Source of the DNA: Alectoria sarmentosa
Taxonomy: Eukaryota > Ascomycota > Lecanoromycetes > Lecanorales > Parmeliaceae
Assembly (NCBI GenBank): GCA_009733775.1
Contig: WOGZ01000109.1
Location: 34,810 to 98,809 of the forward strand
Direction of reading: 5' to 3'
Length of the DNA: 64,000 nt
Position 1 is the stretch's first letter; the number at the start of each line of letters is the position of its first letter. The notes under the pieces are model-generated. The model was not told where the DNA came from. It was given only the letters and a program-made list of their open reading frames with translations, and did no database searches. A program made the translations under genes and the position numbers. Below, piece by piece: positions 21,723 to 33,153 of this stretch.

Positions 21723-23474
21723 TCATGTCCCTCCTCCCGCATTTGCGTCAAGCTCACCCATCCCCTCAGCCAAACCATCACTCTCAGCCTTCCTCCTCAG
21801 TTTTTCTCTTACCTCTCGCACCAAATCTTTCGTATCGACCATGACCCCATCTTTTTCCGGGTGTCCTTCAGGTAAACCCATCTCCTTAATCTTCACCTTG
21901 CCTTGCGCTTGCTCGTCTTCTCCGAGAATGACCGCGAGAGGAATACCACTCTGCTCCGCCGACTTGAACTGAGCGGGTAGTTTCGGCTTTTGCTTGTACG
22001 CAAACTCAGCCTTGATGCCTGCGTCCCAAAGAGTCTTGGTGACCTGCATTCGCTCTTTCAAAAGCCCGGTGAAGCCTTTGCCTCCGAATGCCATGACGAA
22101 GACGTCGACTTCTGTACTTCGTACGGCTGCGGCGCCTTTGTCGGCTTCCATACGCGCCTTTGTGATTGAGAAGATCCTGTCGACGCCAAAGGAGATGCCG
22201 ACACAGGGGATTTGCGTCTTTCCCGAGAACATGCCCACGAGTTCGTCGTACCGGCCGCCTGCTGCGACGCTGCCGACTCCCACGGAAGGGTCATTGGATC
22301 TGTCTTCGTCGAATTCGTTGGCCTTTTCTTTTTTCGCGGCCCTTTGGAGTTTCTGACCTGTGGTAGTCGAGGGAGCTGATCCCTCTGTCACGACCTCGTA
22401 GATGACACCGGTGTAGTAGTCCAGGCCTCGTGCTAGACTGAGGTTGAAATCGATCTTATCCAGCACCCCGAACGCCTCCAGATATTCGAATAATAATTCC
22501 ATATCCTCCAATCCCTTGACGAGATTCTGATTCCCCATCACCCGCTCATCCTGCCTCAACTCCTCCATCACATCCCTCCCACCCCTCCTCTGTACGAACT
22601 CCCAAATCTCGTCCGCAACTTCCTCACTCAGCCCTTTCTCTTCCACCATCTCCTTCTTGACCTCTTCCCAAGGACTCTTATCCAGCTTATCCACTGCACT
22701 GCTTATAGTCCGTATTTTCTCCTTCGGCACACCACATACTTCGAATATCCCATCCAGCACGCCCCTGTGATTTATCTTGATCAGAAATCCTCCCTTCTGA
22801 GTCCATCCAAGTCCCTGTTCCCCAAACACTTCACACACAATCCTCAAGATCTCCGCATCCGGCACCATCCTGTCATAAACCCCCGCAATATCGAAATCGC
22901 ACTGATAGAATTCTCTCATCCTCCCCTTTGTCATAGCTGGTTGGTCCCTACGATAAACTTTTGCGATATGATACCTCTTGATACTCTGAATTGATGGGTT
23001 CATGGCGAGCCATCGCGCGAAGGGGACAGTGAGATCGTAGCGTAGGGAGCAGATCTCTCCGCCTTGATCGGAGAGATCGTAGATGAGTTTTGAGTCTTCG
23101 CCGTATTTACCAGAGAGGATAGGGCGGAGTTCGAAAACGGGAGTGTCGATTGTGACGGCGCCGTGGCGCTTGAAGACGGTGGTTATGGCGTGGAAGATGC
23201 GGTCGCGGATTACCATATCTTTGCCCTCCCCTGGTTTGTGTTAACAGCTGATCAAGTGGTAAATGGATGGGAAAAGTGTACAGTCTTTCGTCCCCTTTGG
23301 AGTCTTGAGCTGGTAGGGGACTTTGTCTTTCCCCATATCTGCGGTCTGTGGATCGAATGTTTGGGTACAGAAAGCTCTTTTGTAGAACGAAGATGGGTTA
23401 GACGGGTTGACTGAGAATTGGGTATTCAAATTAAGGCACTCAAGCCGGGTAATGGCTCTGTAAATATACCGCAT
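21723..23474 (-). CDS. HTS1: Histidyl-tRNA synthetase, mitochondrial and cytosolic forms
   Basis: Class II aminoacyl-tRNA synthetase that charges tRNA-His. Two exons (23474-23282, 23230-21723) encode 566 aa. The junction rebuilds KGTKDWEGKDMVIRDRIF. Motifs: motif 2 region REFYQCDFDIAG, HisA motif LARGLDYYTGVIYE, motif 3 VAAGGRYDELVGMF and the C-terminal anticodon-binding domain (VDVFVMAFGG, LPAQFKSAEQSGIPLAVILGEDE). There are two plausible starts. ATG 23474 adds 46 residues rich in R, S, N and F with few acids (mitochondrial presequence), and ATG 23336 starts MGKDKVPYQLKTPKGTKD (cytosolic form). This matches the known single-gene, dual-start arrangement of fungal HTS1. It shares a 177-bp divergent promoter with VPS33. 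Confidence 0.95.
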
Positions 23475-23651
23475 GCAAGCTCGGAGATTGACTCATATTT
23501 CTACATGCAAGTGGGAGTGGGACTCATTGTGATATTGACTGCGCTTTTGTGCTTGACGCTCGCCGTAGTACTGCGGAAGCTCTCCGCTTTCCGCCAGTGA
23601 TCTTCCACTCCCCCCCCCAGTACTGCACTTTCTCTCTTCTGGTTCGCTGGC
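23475..23651. promoter_or_regulatory. Short bidirectional promoter, HTS1 / VPS33
   Basis: Only 177 bp separate the long-form HTS1 ATG from the VPS33 ATG. It includes a C9 run at 23609-23618. Individual elements are not assigned. Confidence 0.45.
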
Positions 23652-25994
23652 ATGGCTCCACATCCAGGCATTGATACCGATCATATTCGGGAAAAGGCAC
23701 GCAAGGATCTCCTGGACTTGCTTGAAGGCGTATGTAAGGCTCAACAACAGATCCTCCAGCCGCCAGGCAGATGCTAAACTTTCCCAGGTCCGTGGCAAGA
23801 AGAACCTAGTGATCGAAAAATCACTTGCGGGACCCATTGGGATCTTTGTTAAGTTCTCCACTCTTCAGGATCATGGTGTCGACAAGCTCTTTTTCCTGGA
23901 GAACGACAATGTCGATGCTTCTCAAAAAAATGTCATCTTCTTGGCGAGAGGAGAGAAGGCGAATCAGCCTATAGCTGTTGCTGGTATGTATGTGCCGGGT
24001 TGTTTACTATTTTATATTGTGTCTAATCTTTTGTCTGAGCCTTTCAACAATCGTCAAATTTGAAAAATGTCTGTCGAGGCTACTGCATGGGATCGTAAAG
24101 TAGATTGCGTAGGCACTCTCCTTCTTTCTTTACTTGATAAGCTTGGATCCCAAAGCGAATAAAACCATATACCCAGCAAATATATAGCGTTGTCCTGCGA
24201 TTGCGATAGATCTTGCGCCATCGTCACTTGCTAACATTCCTACTGGGTGCAGAACAGATCAAGCGGTTACAGAAGCAGAGCAGCATCGAGCATGAGTTCT
24301 CCGTTGTGTGGGTGCCGAGACGTACGCTAGTATGCAACAAAATCTTGGAAGAAGCAGGTGTCTTGGGGGATGTTGGGGTCGAGGAACTCCCTCTGCACTT
24401 CATCCCGTTGGAACAAGATGTGCTTTCCTTATGCCTAGACGACTCTTTCAGCGACTTGTACCTAGTATGACAAAGTCTCAATGTCTCCAAGTGATAACAT
24501 ACTGACAAGAGGTAGCGGAAGGATCCAACGTCGATATTCCTGGCTGCTCAAGCGCTCATGCCCATCCAGCAAGCCCATGGTCTGTTCCCGCGCATCATTG
24601 GCAAGGGTGATCATGCGCATCGGTTGATGGAGCTGCTGTTCCGTATGCGCTCAGAAGCTAGTGCGGACGAAAGCACTACGTCTAAGTTTGGCTTGATGCC
24701 AAGTGCGTCTATCGAGAGCCTGGTCATTATAGATCGAGAGATTGACTTTGCAACCGTGCTCCTAACTCAGCTTACCTACGAAGGGTTGATAGATGAAATG
24801 TTTGGCATTCAGCACAATCAAGCAGAAATTGATTGCTCTATTGTCGGGCCAACGCCAGGAGCTCAACCGTCTGGAAGGAGTCCAGCAGCTCCAGCACAAC
24901 AAGGGTTGAAGCGCAAAATACAACTTGAATCCTCCGACAAGCTTTTCGAACAGCTTCGAGATGCGAACGGTGCAATAGTGGACGGTCTGCTGAACAAAGT
25001 CGCTCGGCGCTTGCAGAGTGACATGGAAAGTCGGCACACAGCCAAAACCACATCTGAACTCCGAGACTTTGTGAACAGACTTCCCGGATACCAAACGGAA
25101 CAACAAAGCCTGAAGACGCACATTGGTCTTACAGAAGAGATTATGAAGAACACTCAAGGCGATATCTTCCGGCGCACTCTCGAAGTCCAGCAAAACCTCT
25201 ACGATGGCTCCGACCCATCATACCAGCATGACACCATCGAAGAGCTTATATCCCGCGACGTTCCGCTCACCGCCGTCCTCCGCCTTCTATGCCTCGAATC
25301 CTGTGTCTCAGGAGGCCTCCGCCCTAAAGACCTCGATAGCTTCAAGCGTCAGATCCTTCACGCTTACGGCTACCAACATCTCCTCACCCTCGACGCTCTC
25401 GAAAAGATGGGGCTCCTGTCATCTCGGGCATCTGTAAATGTGCTCCTCAACCCTATCGGTATGGGTGGCGGTGCAGCCGAAGCTACCAAGACGAATTACA
25501 ACTACCTACGTAGGGTCCTCAAGCTTGTGGTAGACGAAGTCAATGAACAGAATCCCAATGACATTGCCTACGTATACAGCGGCTATGCCCCTCTGTCCGT
25601 CCGCCTTGTCCAATCCATCATCCAGAAACAACACCTTTTGACCATCACCAAAGGTCAATCCGCCACCTCTAACGGTGTTAGCAGCACTGCGCATGGTTGG
25701 CAAGGCTTCGAAGATGCTCTTCGCAATGTTAAAGGGGAGACTTTCAATAAAGTGCAGAAAGGAGACGAGCATGCGGTCAAGGCGAGACATATGCTTGCGG
25801 GTACTGGGGGAAAGGTGAAGACTGTGGTGGTGATGTTCTTGGGTGGGATCACATTTACCGAAATTGCGGCGCTGAGATTCGTGGCGAAGAGAGAGGAGGG
25901 GAGGAGAAAGATTCTGATTTGTACGACTGATGTCATAAGTGGAAATCGGATGATGGAGGCGGCGATTGAGAAGGGGGATTTTGGGAAAGGGTAA
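23652..25994 (+). CDS. VPS33: Vacuolar sorting protein Vps33 (Sec1/Munc18 family)
   Basis: SM-family subunit of the HOPS and CORVET tethering complexes; it binds SNAREs for endosome/vacuole fusion. Four exons: 23652-23729, 23788-23983, 24253-24464 and 24516-25994, 654 aa, the usual SM length. The start MAPHPGIDTDHIREKARKDL and the first junction (LLEGVRGKKNLVIEKSLAGPIG) agree with fungal homologues. Intron 2 is long for this window (269 nt). Sec1-like signatures: LVIIDREIDFATVLLTQLTYEGLIDE, the central helical arch (RDFVNRLPGYQTEQQSLKTHIGL) and the C-terminal KTVVVMFLGGITFTEIAALRF...LICTTDVISGNRMM, characteristic of Vps33. Confidence 0.95.
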
Positions 25995-26359
25995 GGTGGT
26001 GAGAAGGCCAAACCGCTCTGGCCCATGGGACATCCTAGCAATAAGACATTCTTCCTCGGCACTGTCCATCTAGAGTAATCATTTGTCCAACAGTGCAGCA
26101 GTGCCAAGAGATATTGTGCGATTAGGTACGCGCGTCGTGCCGAAGTGCCTTAGCGTTGACGATCCCGGCTAGGGCCGACTGCGGTTGCTGGCTGCAGCTT
26201 CTTGGAAGATTGAACTAGCACGTTCTGCTGCACTCTTTTGCATCCATCAGCTTTTGCAAACTCCGGCTGCTTGATATTTCATTCCTTCTTCTCATTTCAT
26301 TCCTTCTTCACCCTTCAAATTCCCTGAGACCTTGGTTTATCTCCATTGTTCAACGGTCC
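25995..26359. other. Intergenic, upstream of E2 gene
   Basis: 365 bp. The last 100 bp are pyrimidine-rich with a short direct repeat (CATTCCTTCTTC near 26279 and 26298), typical of fungal housekeeping promoters. Confidence 0.45.
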
Positions 26360-27032
26360 ATGATGTTCGCCAATAAACGTCTAGGAAAAGTGAGACTCCT
26401 ACTCCTCTCTCATCATCCCCATATTACCCCCGCTGACATTGCATCTAGGAGCTCGCCAAAGTAAATCCGCAACCCCTTTTTCCTCCAAACCGTATTATAT
26501 CAGCCTGACCCCCAGACCTCAGATCCAAGAATCCCTCCCTCCAGGTATCGACTTCGTCACCGCCCCTGACTTCCAACAATGGGAAATGGATATCCGCGTC
26601 CTAGACGCCAACCCACTCTACTTGAATCAGATATATCGCCTGCGCTTTCGATTTAGCTCCAATTACCCAATAGGTAGTCATCACGTCTGGTCCCTTGCCT
26701 CCCGGCACCCTTCTCAAATTCGACCTCGAGCAAAGCTGATGCCCTTGATCCCTATAGAAGCACCCGAGGTTATATTCGTCTCCCTCTCGCAGCCTCCCCG
26801 TACCATCCCCATCCACCCGCATATCTACTCGAACGGCATCATCTGTCTCGACCTGCTGGGCACGCAAGGCTGGTCGCCCGTTCAAAACGTGGAGTCTGTA
26901 TGTATGAGTCTCCAGAGTATGTTGACGGGTAACACGAAAAATGAGCGGCCGCCGGGCGACGAGGAGTTTGTTAGGAGGAATACGCAGCGGCCAAGGGACA
27001 TTCGGTTCGTCTATGAGGATAGCTCCGTCTGA
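26360..27032 (+). CDS. Ubiquitin-conjugating enzyme E2, UBE2W-like
   Basis: E2 that accepts ubiquitin from E1 on a Cys and passes it to substrates; UBE2W is known for N-terminal monoubiquitination. Four exons: 26360-26389, 26449-26460 (12 nt, Glu-Leu-Ala-Lys), 26523-26673 and 26758-27032, giving 155 aa. Splicing yields MMFANKRLGKELAKIQESLPPGIDFV, the usual N-terminal helix of this family. The core has DIRVLDANPLYLNQIYRLRF, the intron-split YPIEAPEVIFV, then IPIHPHIYSNGIICLDLLGTQGWSPVQNV with active-site Cys in NGIICLDLL and HPH rather than the usual HPN, as in UBE2W. The end NTQRPRDIRFVYEDSSV is also family-like. A second ATG (26363) gives one residue less. It lies upstream of, and in the same direction as, UBA3. 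Confidence 0.92.
26449..26460 (+). other. 12-nt microexon of the E2 gene
   Basis: GAGCTCGCCAAA between acceptor TCTAG and donor GTAAAT; it encodes Glu-Leu-Ala-Lys within the first alpha-helix. Reading through the following intron instead hits a stop at TGA 26505-26507. Confidence 0.7.
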
Positions 27033-27624
27033 AGCGGGATTGGGTGGAGGAGAGGAGTCGGGAGGACTAGGTGGAGGGAGGTGTGGAGATGGAATTCATT
27101 GATTGAGCTTGTGGGTTTAGCGAGGCGTTCTTTTCGGCGAATACTTGGGAGGAATTGCTTGCCCTACAGCATGAATGCATTTTAAAGATATCAAATGCAG
27201 CGGGAAAGGCTTTGACGGATTTCTGAGTGCTTTGGGAGCATACATAAAGGAGCGCTACTTGGTAATACCCAGTTCTCAGGTTGAGACGATATCAGATTCC
27301 GATACCACGATAGAGTTCTGTTGCGAATATCTTAGCTGTTGTTGAGATCGAGCAGCAGATAAAGAAAGGAACGCCTTGTACGCGCAACGTTTCTGAATGC
27401 CGTGCTATTCCGAAAGCTCAGCAGCCAGGAGCTTCGGGAATACCGTTAGTGGCCTCTTTATGTCCGGTCTTGCCAAGTCATTTGTTGTATTGACCGATAC
27501 TCCAATACGGATTATGCCCATGCACTACTTTAATTCAGCTTTGGCGCTCCTTGCTTTTCGAAATCAAGTGGACATACCCTAATATGTCTTCAGTGACTAA
27601 TGGAGATCGCGGTTCAAGAGAAAG
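27033..27624. other. Intergenic, E2 / UBA3
   Basis: About 590 bp: the E2 3' end and UBA3 promoter. An ATG at 27600 could start UBA3 instead (see that entry). No other feature is supported. Confidence 0.4.
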
Positions 27625-29134
27625 ATGGTAAAGATCCTAGCATATTCGAATACGATAGGACAAGAAGTTGACGAGCTTTCCAGGACATATCTCGACAACC
27701 TCTTGAACAAGCCCGGCCCGGCATCTGATCCAGATTGGGTCCCTGGCCCTGAGACAATCAGTGCTCTAGAATCGTCAAAGGTTCTGTTAGTGAGGACACA
27801 AAACTCGCAGCGCGGCTGACATACTAATATGTTGTAGGGTTATGTATGTGCTCGCGACGTCTCTCAAACTTTGGCCTGATACTGATAAGCTATAGAGGGG
27901 CTGGAGGGTTAGGATGCGAGATCCTAAAGAATCTAGCTCTTTCGGGATTCAAAGATATCCATGTCATTGATATGGGTATGCGCCCTTAAGCAAGAACATT
28001 TCTAGAACTGGTTCTGACAAGATGTAGACACTATCGACGTCTCCAATCTGAATCGTCAGTTCTTGTTTCGAGAAGCTGATGTCGGAAAGTCCAAGGCCGA
28101 AGTGGCTGCAGCGTTCGTTGAGAAGAGAGTTAAAGGTGTCAAAATCATTCCGTACAATGGCAAAATCCAGGATAAGGACGAGGAATACTACATGCAATTT
28201 AAGATGGTCATTTGCGGTCTTGATAGCATCGAGGCAAGACGATGGATTAATGCCACTTTGGTGGATATGGTTGACATGGAGGATCCTGAGAGTTTGAAAC
28301 CACTCATCGATGGAGGAACCGAAGGTAGGTGCAAAAGTGCCTTCGGTCTACATTTTGCACGTTGATGAGGATTTCGCAGGGTTCAAGGGCCAAGCCAGAG
28401 TCATTTTACCCACCATGAACTCGTGCATAGAATGCCAGCTGGACATGCATGCTCCTCGCGCCGCTGTACCATTGTGCACGCTAGCGACAATACCGCGGCA
28501 GCCATCACATTGTATAGAATGGGCGCACATCATTGCATGGGAGGAGCATCGCAAAGACGAAGTCCTCGACACCGACGACCCTGAACACATTACTTGGCTG
28601 TACCAAAAAGCTTTAGCCCGTGCCCAAGAATTCAATATCCCAGGGGTTACCTATTCTTTGACTCAAGGAGTCGTCAAGAACATAATCCCAGCCATCGCAT
28701 CCACAAATGCCATTATTGCCGCTAGTTGCTGCAACGAAGCGTTCAAGATCGCAACAAGCTGCAATCCGTTCCTCCAAAACTACATGATGTACAGTGGGGA
28801 TGAGGGTGTCTACACATACACATTCGAGACCGAACGGAAAGAGGACTGTCCTGTATGCGGGAACCTGGCCAGAAATCTAACGGTCAATCCCGATATGACT
28901 TTGCAAGAGTTCATCGACAGCTTGGGCGAGCGAGCAGAAGCTCAGCTCAAAAAGCCTACTTTAAGAAGCGAAGAAAAATCATTGTACTCTCAGTTTCCTC
29001 AATCACTTAGACAGCAGACAGCGCCAAATCTCACCAAGAAACTTTCGGAATTGGTTGTTGATGGGGAAGAGATCGGCGTCTCCGACCCGGCATTCACCAT
29101 TGCCTTCAAGTATAAGCTTATCTTCAGCTCTTGA
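27625..29134 (+). CDS. UBA3: NEDD8-activating enzyme E1 catalytic subunit Uba3
   Basis: Adenylates NEDD8/Rub1 and holds it as a Cys thioester; partner of Ula1/APPBP1, feeding cullin neddylation. Five exons: 27625-27785, 27838-27843 (6 nt), 27896-27975, 28028-28324 and 28380-29134, 432 aa. The 6-nt exon GGTTAT restores KVLVIGAGGLGCEILKNLALSGF, the nucleotide-binding glycine motif. Other motifs: DTIDVSNLNRQFLFREADVGKSKAEVA, GLDSIEARRWIN, IDGGTEGFKGQARVI, zinc-site Cys (SCIECQL, CPVCG) and the catalytic Cys in VPLCTLATIPRQPSHCIEWAH. The C-terminal ubiquitin-fold domain includes LTVNPDMTLQEFID. An alternative start at 27600 with a 40-nt intron (27628-27667) would give MEIAVQEKDVDELSRTYL. Confidence 0.93.
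27838..27843 (+). other. 6-nt microexon of UBA3
   Basis: GGTTAT between acceptor TTGTAG (preceded by CTGAC and ACTAAT) and donor GTATGT. It completes CT|G-GTT-AT|A = L-V-I in KVLVIGAGGLG. Skipping it also keeps the frame but deletes Val-Ile from the ATP-binding strand. Confidence 0.75.
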
Positions 29135-29533
29135 TATGCGGCTGTACTACCAGCCACATCTCTTGATGGCCAGCATAATTCAACACGCTCACCAAAGCAA
29201 AGTCGGACGAAGCATCTTTTCGCAGCACATCCGAAGCTCGCACGGGCGCTTGTTTGCTTCCAGCCCGAGTTGTCTGTGGTCGAGCATAGCGAAAAACGCT
29301 ATACTGCTAGCAATGCTCACGCCTGACGAAGATATGCTACGAAACGGGACGGCAGGATATCCAGTTTGAGTTCTGCGGAATCAAGACTTGACTGCGAATA
29401 AGTAGATATCGTCTCAAGTAGAAGCGATGGCATCGCCTCAGACGCCAGATATCAGCCATGAGGCTAATCAGATCTAAGTTCCCTAAGCGCCCTGCAATGC
29501 CGCTTTTTGGTCATGCCGTCGTGTCCTCTCATA
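29135..29533. other. Convergent 3' intergenic, UBA3 / RPC40
   Basis: About 400 bp with no supported gene. Confidence 0.5.
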
Positions 29534-30778
29534 TCATCTCATGACATTGGCGAATTGTCGCTTGAGCCGGCTGCACTTCGCTTTGAGAATTTTTACGCTC
29601 TCCAAGAAGAGGTAGTCGCTCGCGAACTGTCCAGTACTCTCGACACTGAAGATGAAATGATCCCTCACCCTCCCTAACTTCACCTTTCCCTGAAACTCCT
29701 CATGCCTCAAACACTCCCTGCTAACCGTATCCTTGAATGTATTCTTCACCACTGCTTTCGTCTCCCCAACCATCCCCTTCAACTCCTCGCCCATCTCACT
29801 TTCTTCCTCTGTCACATTTTCCAACCCAATGACGCCCTTTGGGAAACATCTAGCAAACTTCCTGGCGTCGTTCCCAATGATGGGCTTGACAATATCGATC
29901 GTTGGCAACAACCGGTACGTCGCGGTAGCCACAGGACTGAACTTGGTATGATCTGCCCCGATCCCTTTAATGCAGTGCATGTCCAGATCAATGACATGCC
30001 CTGGCCGCATCTTCGCAAGTAGAATATCCGGATTCACTGGCCGAACATGCCCATCTGGCTCGGGAAACTCCTTATTTTGCCGTCCCGTAGGCTCGAAGGT
30101 GATCTGCTTTGCATACACACTTGAGTTGACATACAACTTCTCCGGATCCGTCTCCCCACTCCTGACACCCTCTGCGCCTCTCCACTCACATTCTGCATGG
30201 AGCTTCAAAATTATCGTGTTGTTGTCCGTAGCATTATCTCTATCGTCTCCTCCGTCATCATCATCCTGTGTAGCAGGTTTCTTATAAAATTGTAACCAAT
30301 TCAGGCCTGAGAGGGAGGCTGTCAAAGGAACTAGACCGAGCCGTGCAGCGAGCACTTCGTCGTGCACTATCGAGGTGTTGTTGTGGACGAAGACAATCTC
30401 GATAGCTAGGGTTGGAATTTCAGCGATCATAATCCGGCGGAAGGCGTTGGCGATGCTGGCGTCGATACCAATAAGGGAGAAGGAGGCATCGAGGGGGTCA
30501 TTTTTATGGAATTGGACTTTGAAATTCTTCTAGAGTCAATAGGAGGACTGGCGAAGAGGGATGGGGGAAGCAAGCACTTGGGAGAACTTCTCCAGGCTCC
30601 ATTCGTGGTCCTCGCCCGGATGGTGGCCGGGAAAGTCTGTGGATGTGACATTTGTGACTGTTTCGGCGTTAACGCCTACAATCTTTGTAAACTTAGCACA
30701 TGAAAGTTGGAAACGACCGATGTTTTATCACACCTTCCGGCGCCGAGCTTCCTCTGGCGATATCGGCAGTGGAGTCAT
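29534..30778 (-). CDS. RPC40: RNA polymerase I and III subunit AC40 (RPAC1)
   Basis: Alpha-like subunit shared by RNA polymerases I and III; it dimerises with AC19 to nucleate assembly. Three exons: 30778-30734, 30691-30578 and 30529-29534, 384 aa. The junctions rebuild EEARRRKFTKIVGVNAETVTNV and WSLEKFSQKNFKVQFH. Signatures: DASFSLIGIDASIANAFRRIMIAEIPTLAIE (alpha-motif dimer interface), VHNNTSIVHDEVLAARLGLVPL, KMRPGHVIDLDMHCIKGIG, HTKFSPVATATYRLLP, and the C-terminal ESTGQFASDYLFLESVKIL. The first intron is only 42 nt; without it the frame is closed upstream. An ATG 11 codons further upstream (MVQNCKIATIM) is an alternative start. Divergent from NUO49. Confidence 0.93.
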
Positions 30779-30993
30779 GATGGTTGCGATTTTACAATTT
30801 TGCACCATGATTTGACGAAGCTTCAGAAAGTTAAGCGCGCCAAAGCGGCAATCAGCCGCCGGCGGAGAAAGTCGATGCATCATCGAAGCTCCAATATTCC
30901 ACATGCGACAAACCATATCAACTCCACTCTAACAGTGTCTCTAGTCCCTTCCCGACCCTCCTGTACTCCTTCTCCTTCCAGCCATCGGGCACA
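30779..30993. promoter_or_regulatory. Bidirectional promoter, RPC40 / NUO49
   Basis: A 215-bp gap between two divergent housekeeping ATGs. No specific elements are assigned. Confidence 0.45.
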
Positions 30994-32574
30994 ATGGCAT
31001 CACCCTTCGTCCGCTTGGCCGGGAACTCAGCGAAACGACTTTGCCTCCGGCCCGTCACCCCACGCACTTTCCTCTCCTGTCCTAGCTACAAAAGAACAAT
31101 CGCAAACTCATCGCCTCGCCGTTATGCCACTCCCTCCGAACAGCCTGCAGAACAAACTGGCACTCGTCTCGTCCCTGTTGACGAGCGCTTTGGCCACCCT
31201 ATAAACCCCGATGAGCCCCAACATATGAACCTCACCCCAGACGACGGGGACGTGGTTGAAAACCGCAAAATAAGACACTACACGGTAAACTTCGGACCCC
31301 AGCATCCCGCTGCGCATGGTGTGTTACGTTTGATACTCGAGCTCAATGGCGAAGAAATTGTTCGCGCGGACCCGCATGTTGGACTACTACATCGCGGAAC
31401 GGAGAAATTGATTGAATACAAGACATATTTGCAGGCCTTACCGTATTTTGATCGCCTGGATTACGTGTCCATGATGACGAACGAACAGTGCTTTTCGCTT
31501 GCGGTGGAGAAGCTGTTGAATATTGAGGTTCCTGAGCGGGCGAAGTGGATTAGGACATTGTTTGGAGAGATTACGAGGGTGCTGAACCATCTGATGAGTG
31601 TACTTAGTCATGCTATGGATGTTGGAGCGCTCACGCCGTTCTTGTGGGGATTTGAGGAGAGGGAGAAGTTGATGGTATGATACCTCTCCCATGTTCAATC
31701 CGTGCGCTTTGGCAATCACCTCCCTCACGCCCAACGAAAAGCTAAGAAATTAACAGGAATTCTACGAACGTGTCTCTGGCGCCCGCCTCCACGCCGCCTA
31801 CGTCCGCCCCGGCGGCGTCCACCAAGACCTCCCTATCGGTCTCCTGGACGACATCTACCAATGGGCGACGCAATTCGGCGACCGCATTGACGAAACTGAG
31901 GAACTACTCACCGACAACCGAATCTGGAAAGGTCGAACCCAAGGCATCGGCGTCGTTTCTGCTGCCGACGCTCTCAACTACTCCTTCTCTGGTGTCATGC
32001 TCCGAGGCAGCGGTGTACCTTGGGATGTACGCAAGAGCCAACCATATGATGCGTACGATCAGGTGGAGTTTGACGTCCCCGTTGGTGTTAATGGAGACTG
32101 CTACGACCGTTATCTCTGCCGCATGGAAGAATTCCGCCAATCGCTCCGCATTATCCACCAGTGCCTCAACAAAATGCCCCCAGGCCCCATCCGAGTTGAA
32201 GACTACAAGATCTCGCCACCTCCCCGTGCCGCCATGAAAGAAAACATGGAAGCTCTCATTCACCACTTCCTGCTTTTCACAAAAGGCTACACCGTCCCTC
32301 CAGGAGAGACTTATAGCGCGATCGAAGCGCCAAAGGGGGAGATGGGAGTCTTTGTGGTGAGTGATGGCAGCGAGAGACCTTATAGATGTAAGATTAGGGC
32401 GCCGGGGTTTGCACATTTAGGGAGCTTTGATCAAATTAGTCGGGGGCATTTATTGGCGGATGCCGTGGCGATCATTGGGACAATGGATTTGGTGAGTCGC
32501 TTCCTGCTGATGTACTGGTGTGATGCGCTTTGCTGACTTGGTGGTTACAGGTGTTTGGGGAAGTTGACCGATAG
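30994..32574 (+). CDS. NUO49: NADH:ubiquinone oxidoreductase 49-kDa subunit (complex I)
   Basis: Core peripheral-arm subunit of mitochondrial complex I (NDUFS2/NuoD), lining the ubiquinone site. Three exons: 30994-31674, 31757-32491 and 32551-32574, giving 479 aa; the last exon is 24 nt (VFGEVDR, stop), the universal C-terminus. The N-terminal 45 residues are basic and Ser-rich (KRLCLRPVTPRTFLSCPSYKR), a mitochondrial presequence. Conserved blocks: VNFGPQHPAAHGVLRL, HVGLLHRGTEKLIE, PYFDRLDYVSMMTNEQ, TRVLNHLM, ARLHAAYVRPGGV, LTDNRIWKGRTQGIG, GVMLRGSGVPWDVRKSQPYD, KGEMGVFVVSDGS, PYRCKIRAPGFAHL. The quinone-site His of GPQHPAAHG is present. Confidence 0.96.
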
Positions 32575-33153
32575 ATTTCTCATAGAAAGAGGGAAGAAAA
32601 TGGCTGCATTGGCGTTTGAATGGGTTGTTGTACATAGTTCTACAGCGAATGAATGATCTGCATCACGAGGCCGCATGCTCACCATTGGCTTTCCTATGAT
32701 GGCATTCGCTAGTCGCTTTCGAAACCCCTACCGGTTCGTCAATGAGGCACGTACACGTTGAAACAGCCTTTTCAAGGGCGTGTGGACAGCCTTCCGGTAG
32801 GTGCCCATGGCCCTCACGAATACCACACTACTCTCCATCGCTCGGGTTACAGAGTGCTTAGAATTAGTTATTCACGTAGACTGGGATATAAGCACAGCTC
32901 TCCATGAAACAGGCGATCATCCCTCGAGAACGACCAGTCACATAACTCAATGGACCATTGGATTTCAATGAAATGCTTGATTACTCTTCTGTTCTAAACG
33001 GAAATGAAACGACGATTGTATGATCCGTGAGGATCGCCTCCTGACGCCGGGGGTATATCCAGCCGTAAAAGTACCCATATTAACACACCATTGTTCTCCA
33101 TATCCACAGAGTTGCCGCTATAGACTGCGTGAAAGTAATCCTCCGCATCACGC
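32575..33153. other. Convergent 3' intergenic, NUO49 / kinase
   Basis: About 580 bp. No supported gene or repeat. Confidence 0.5.
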
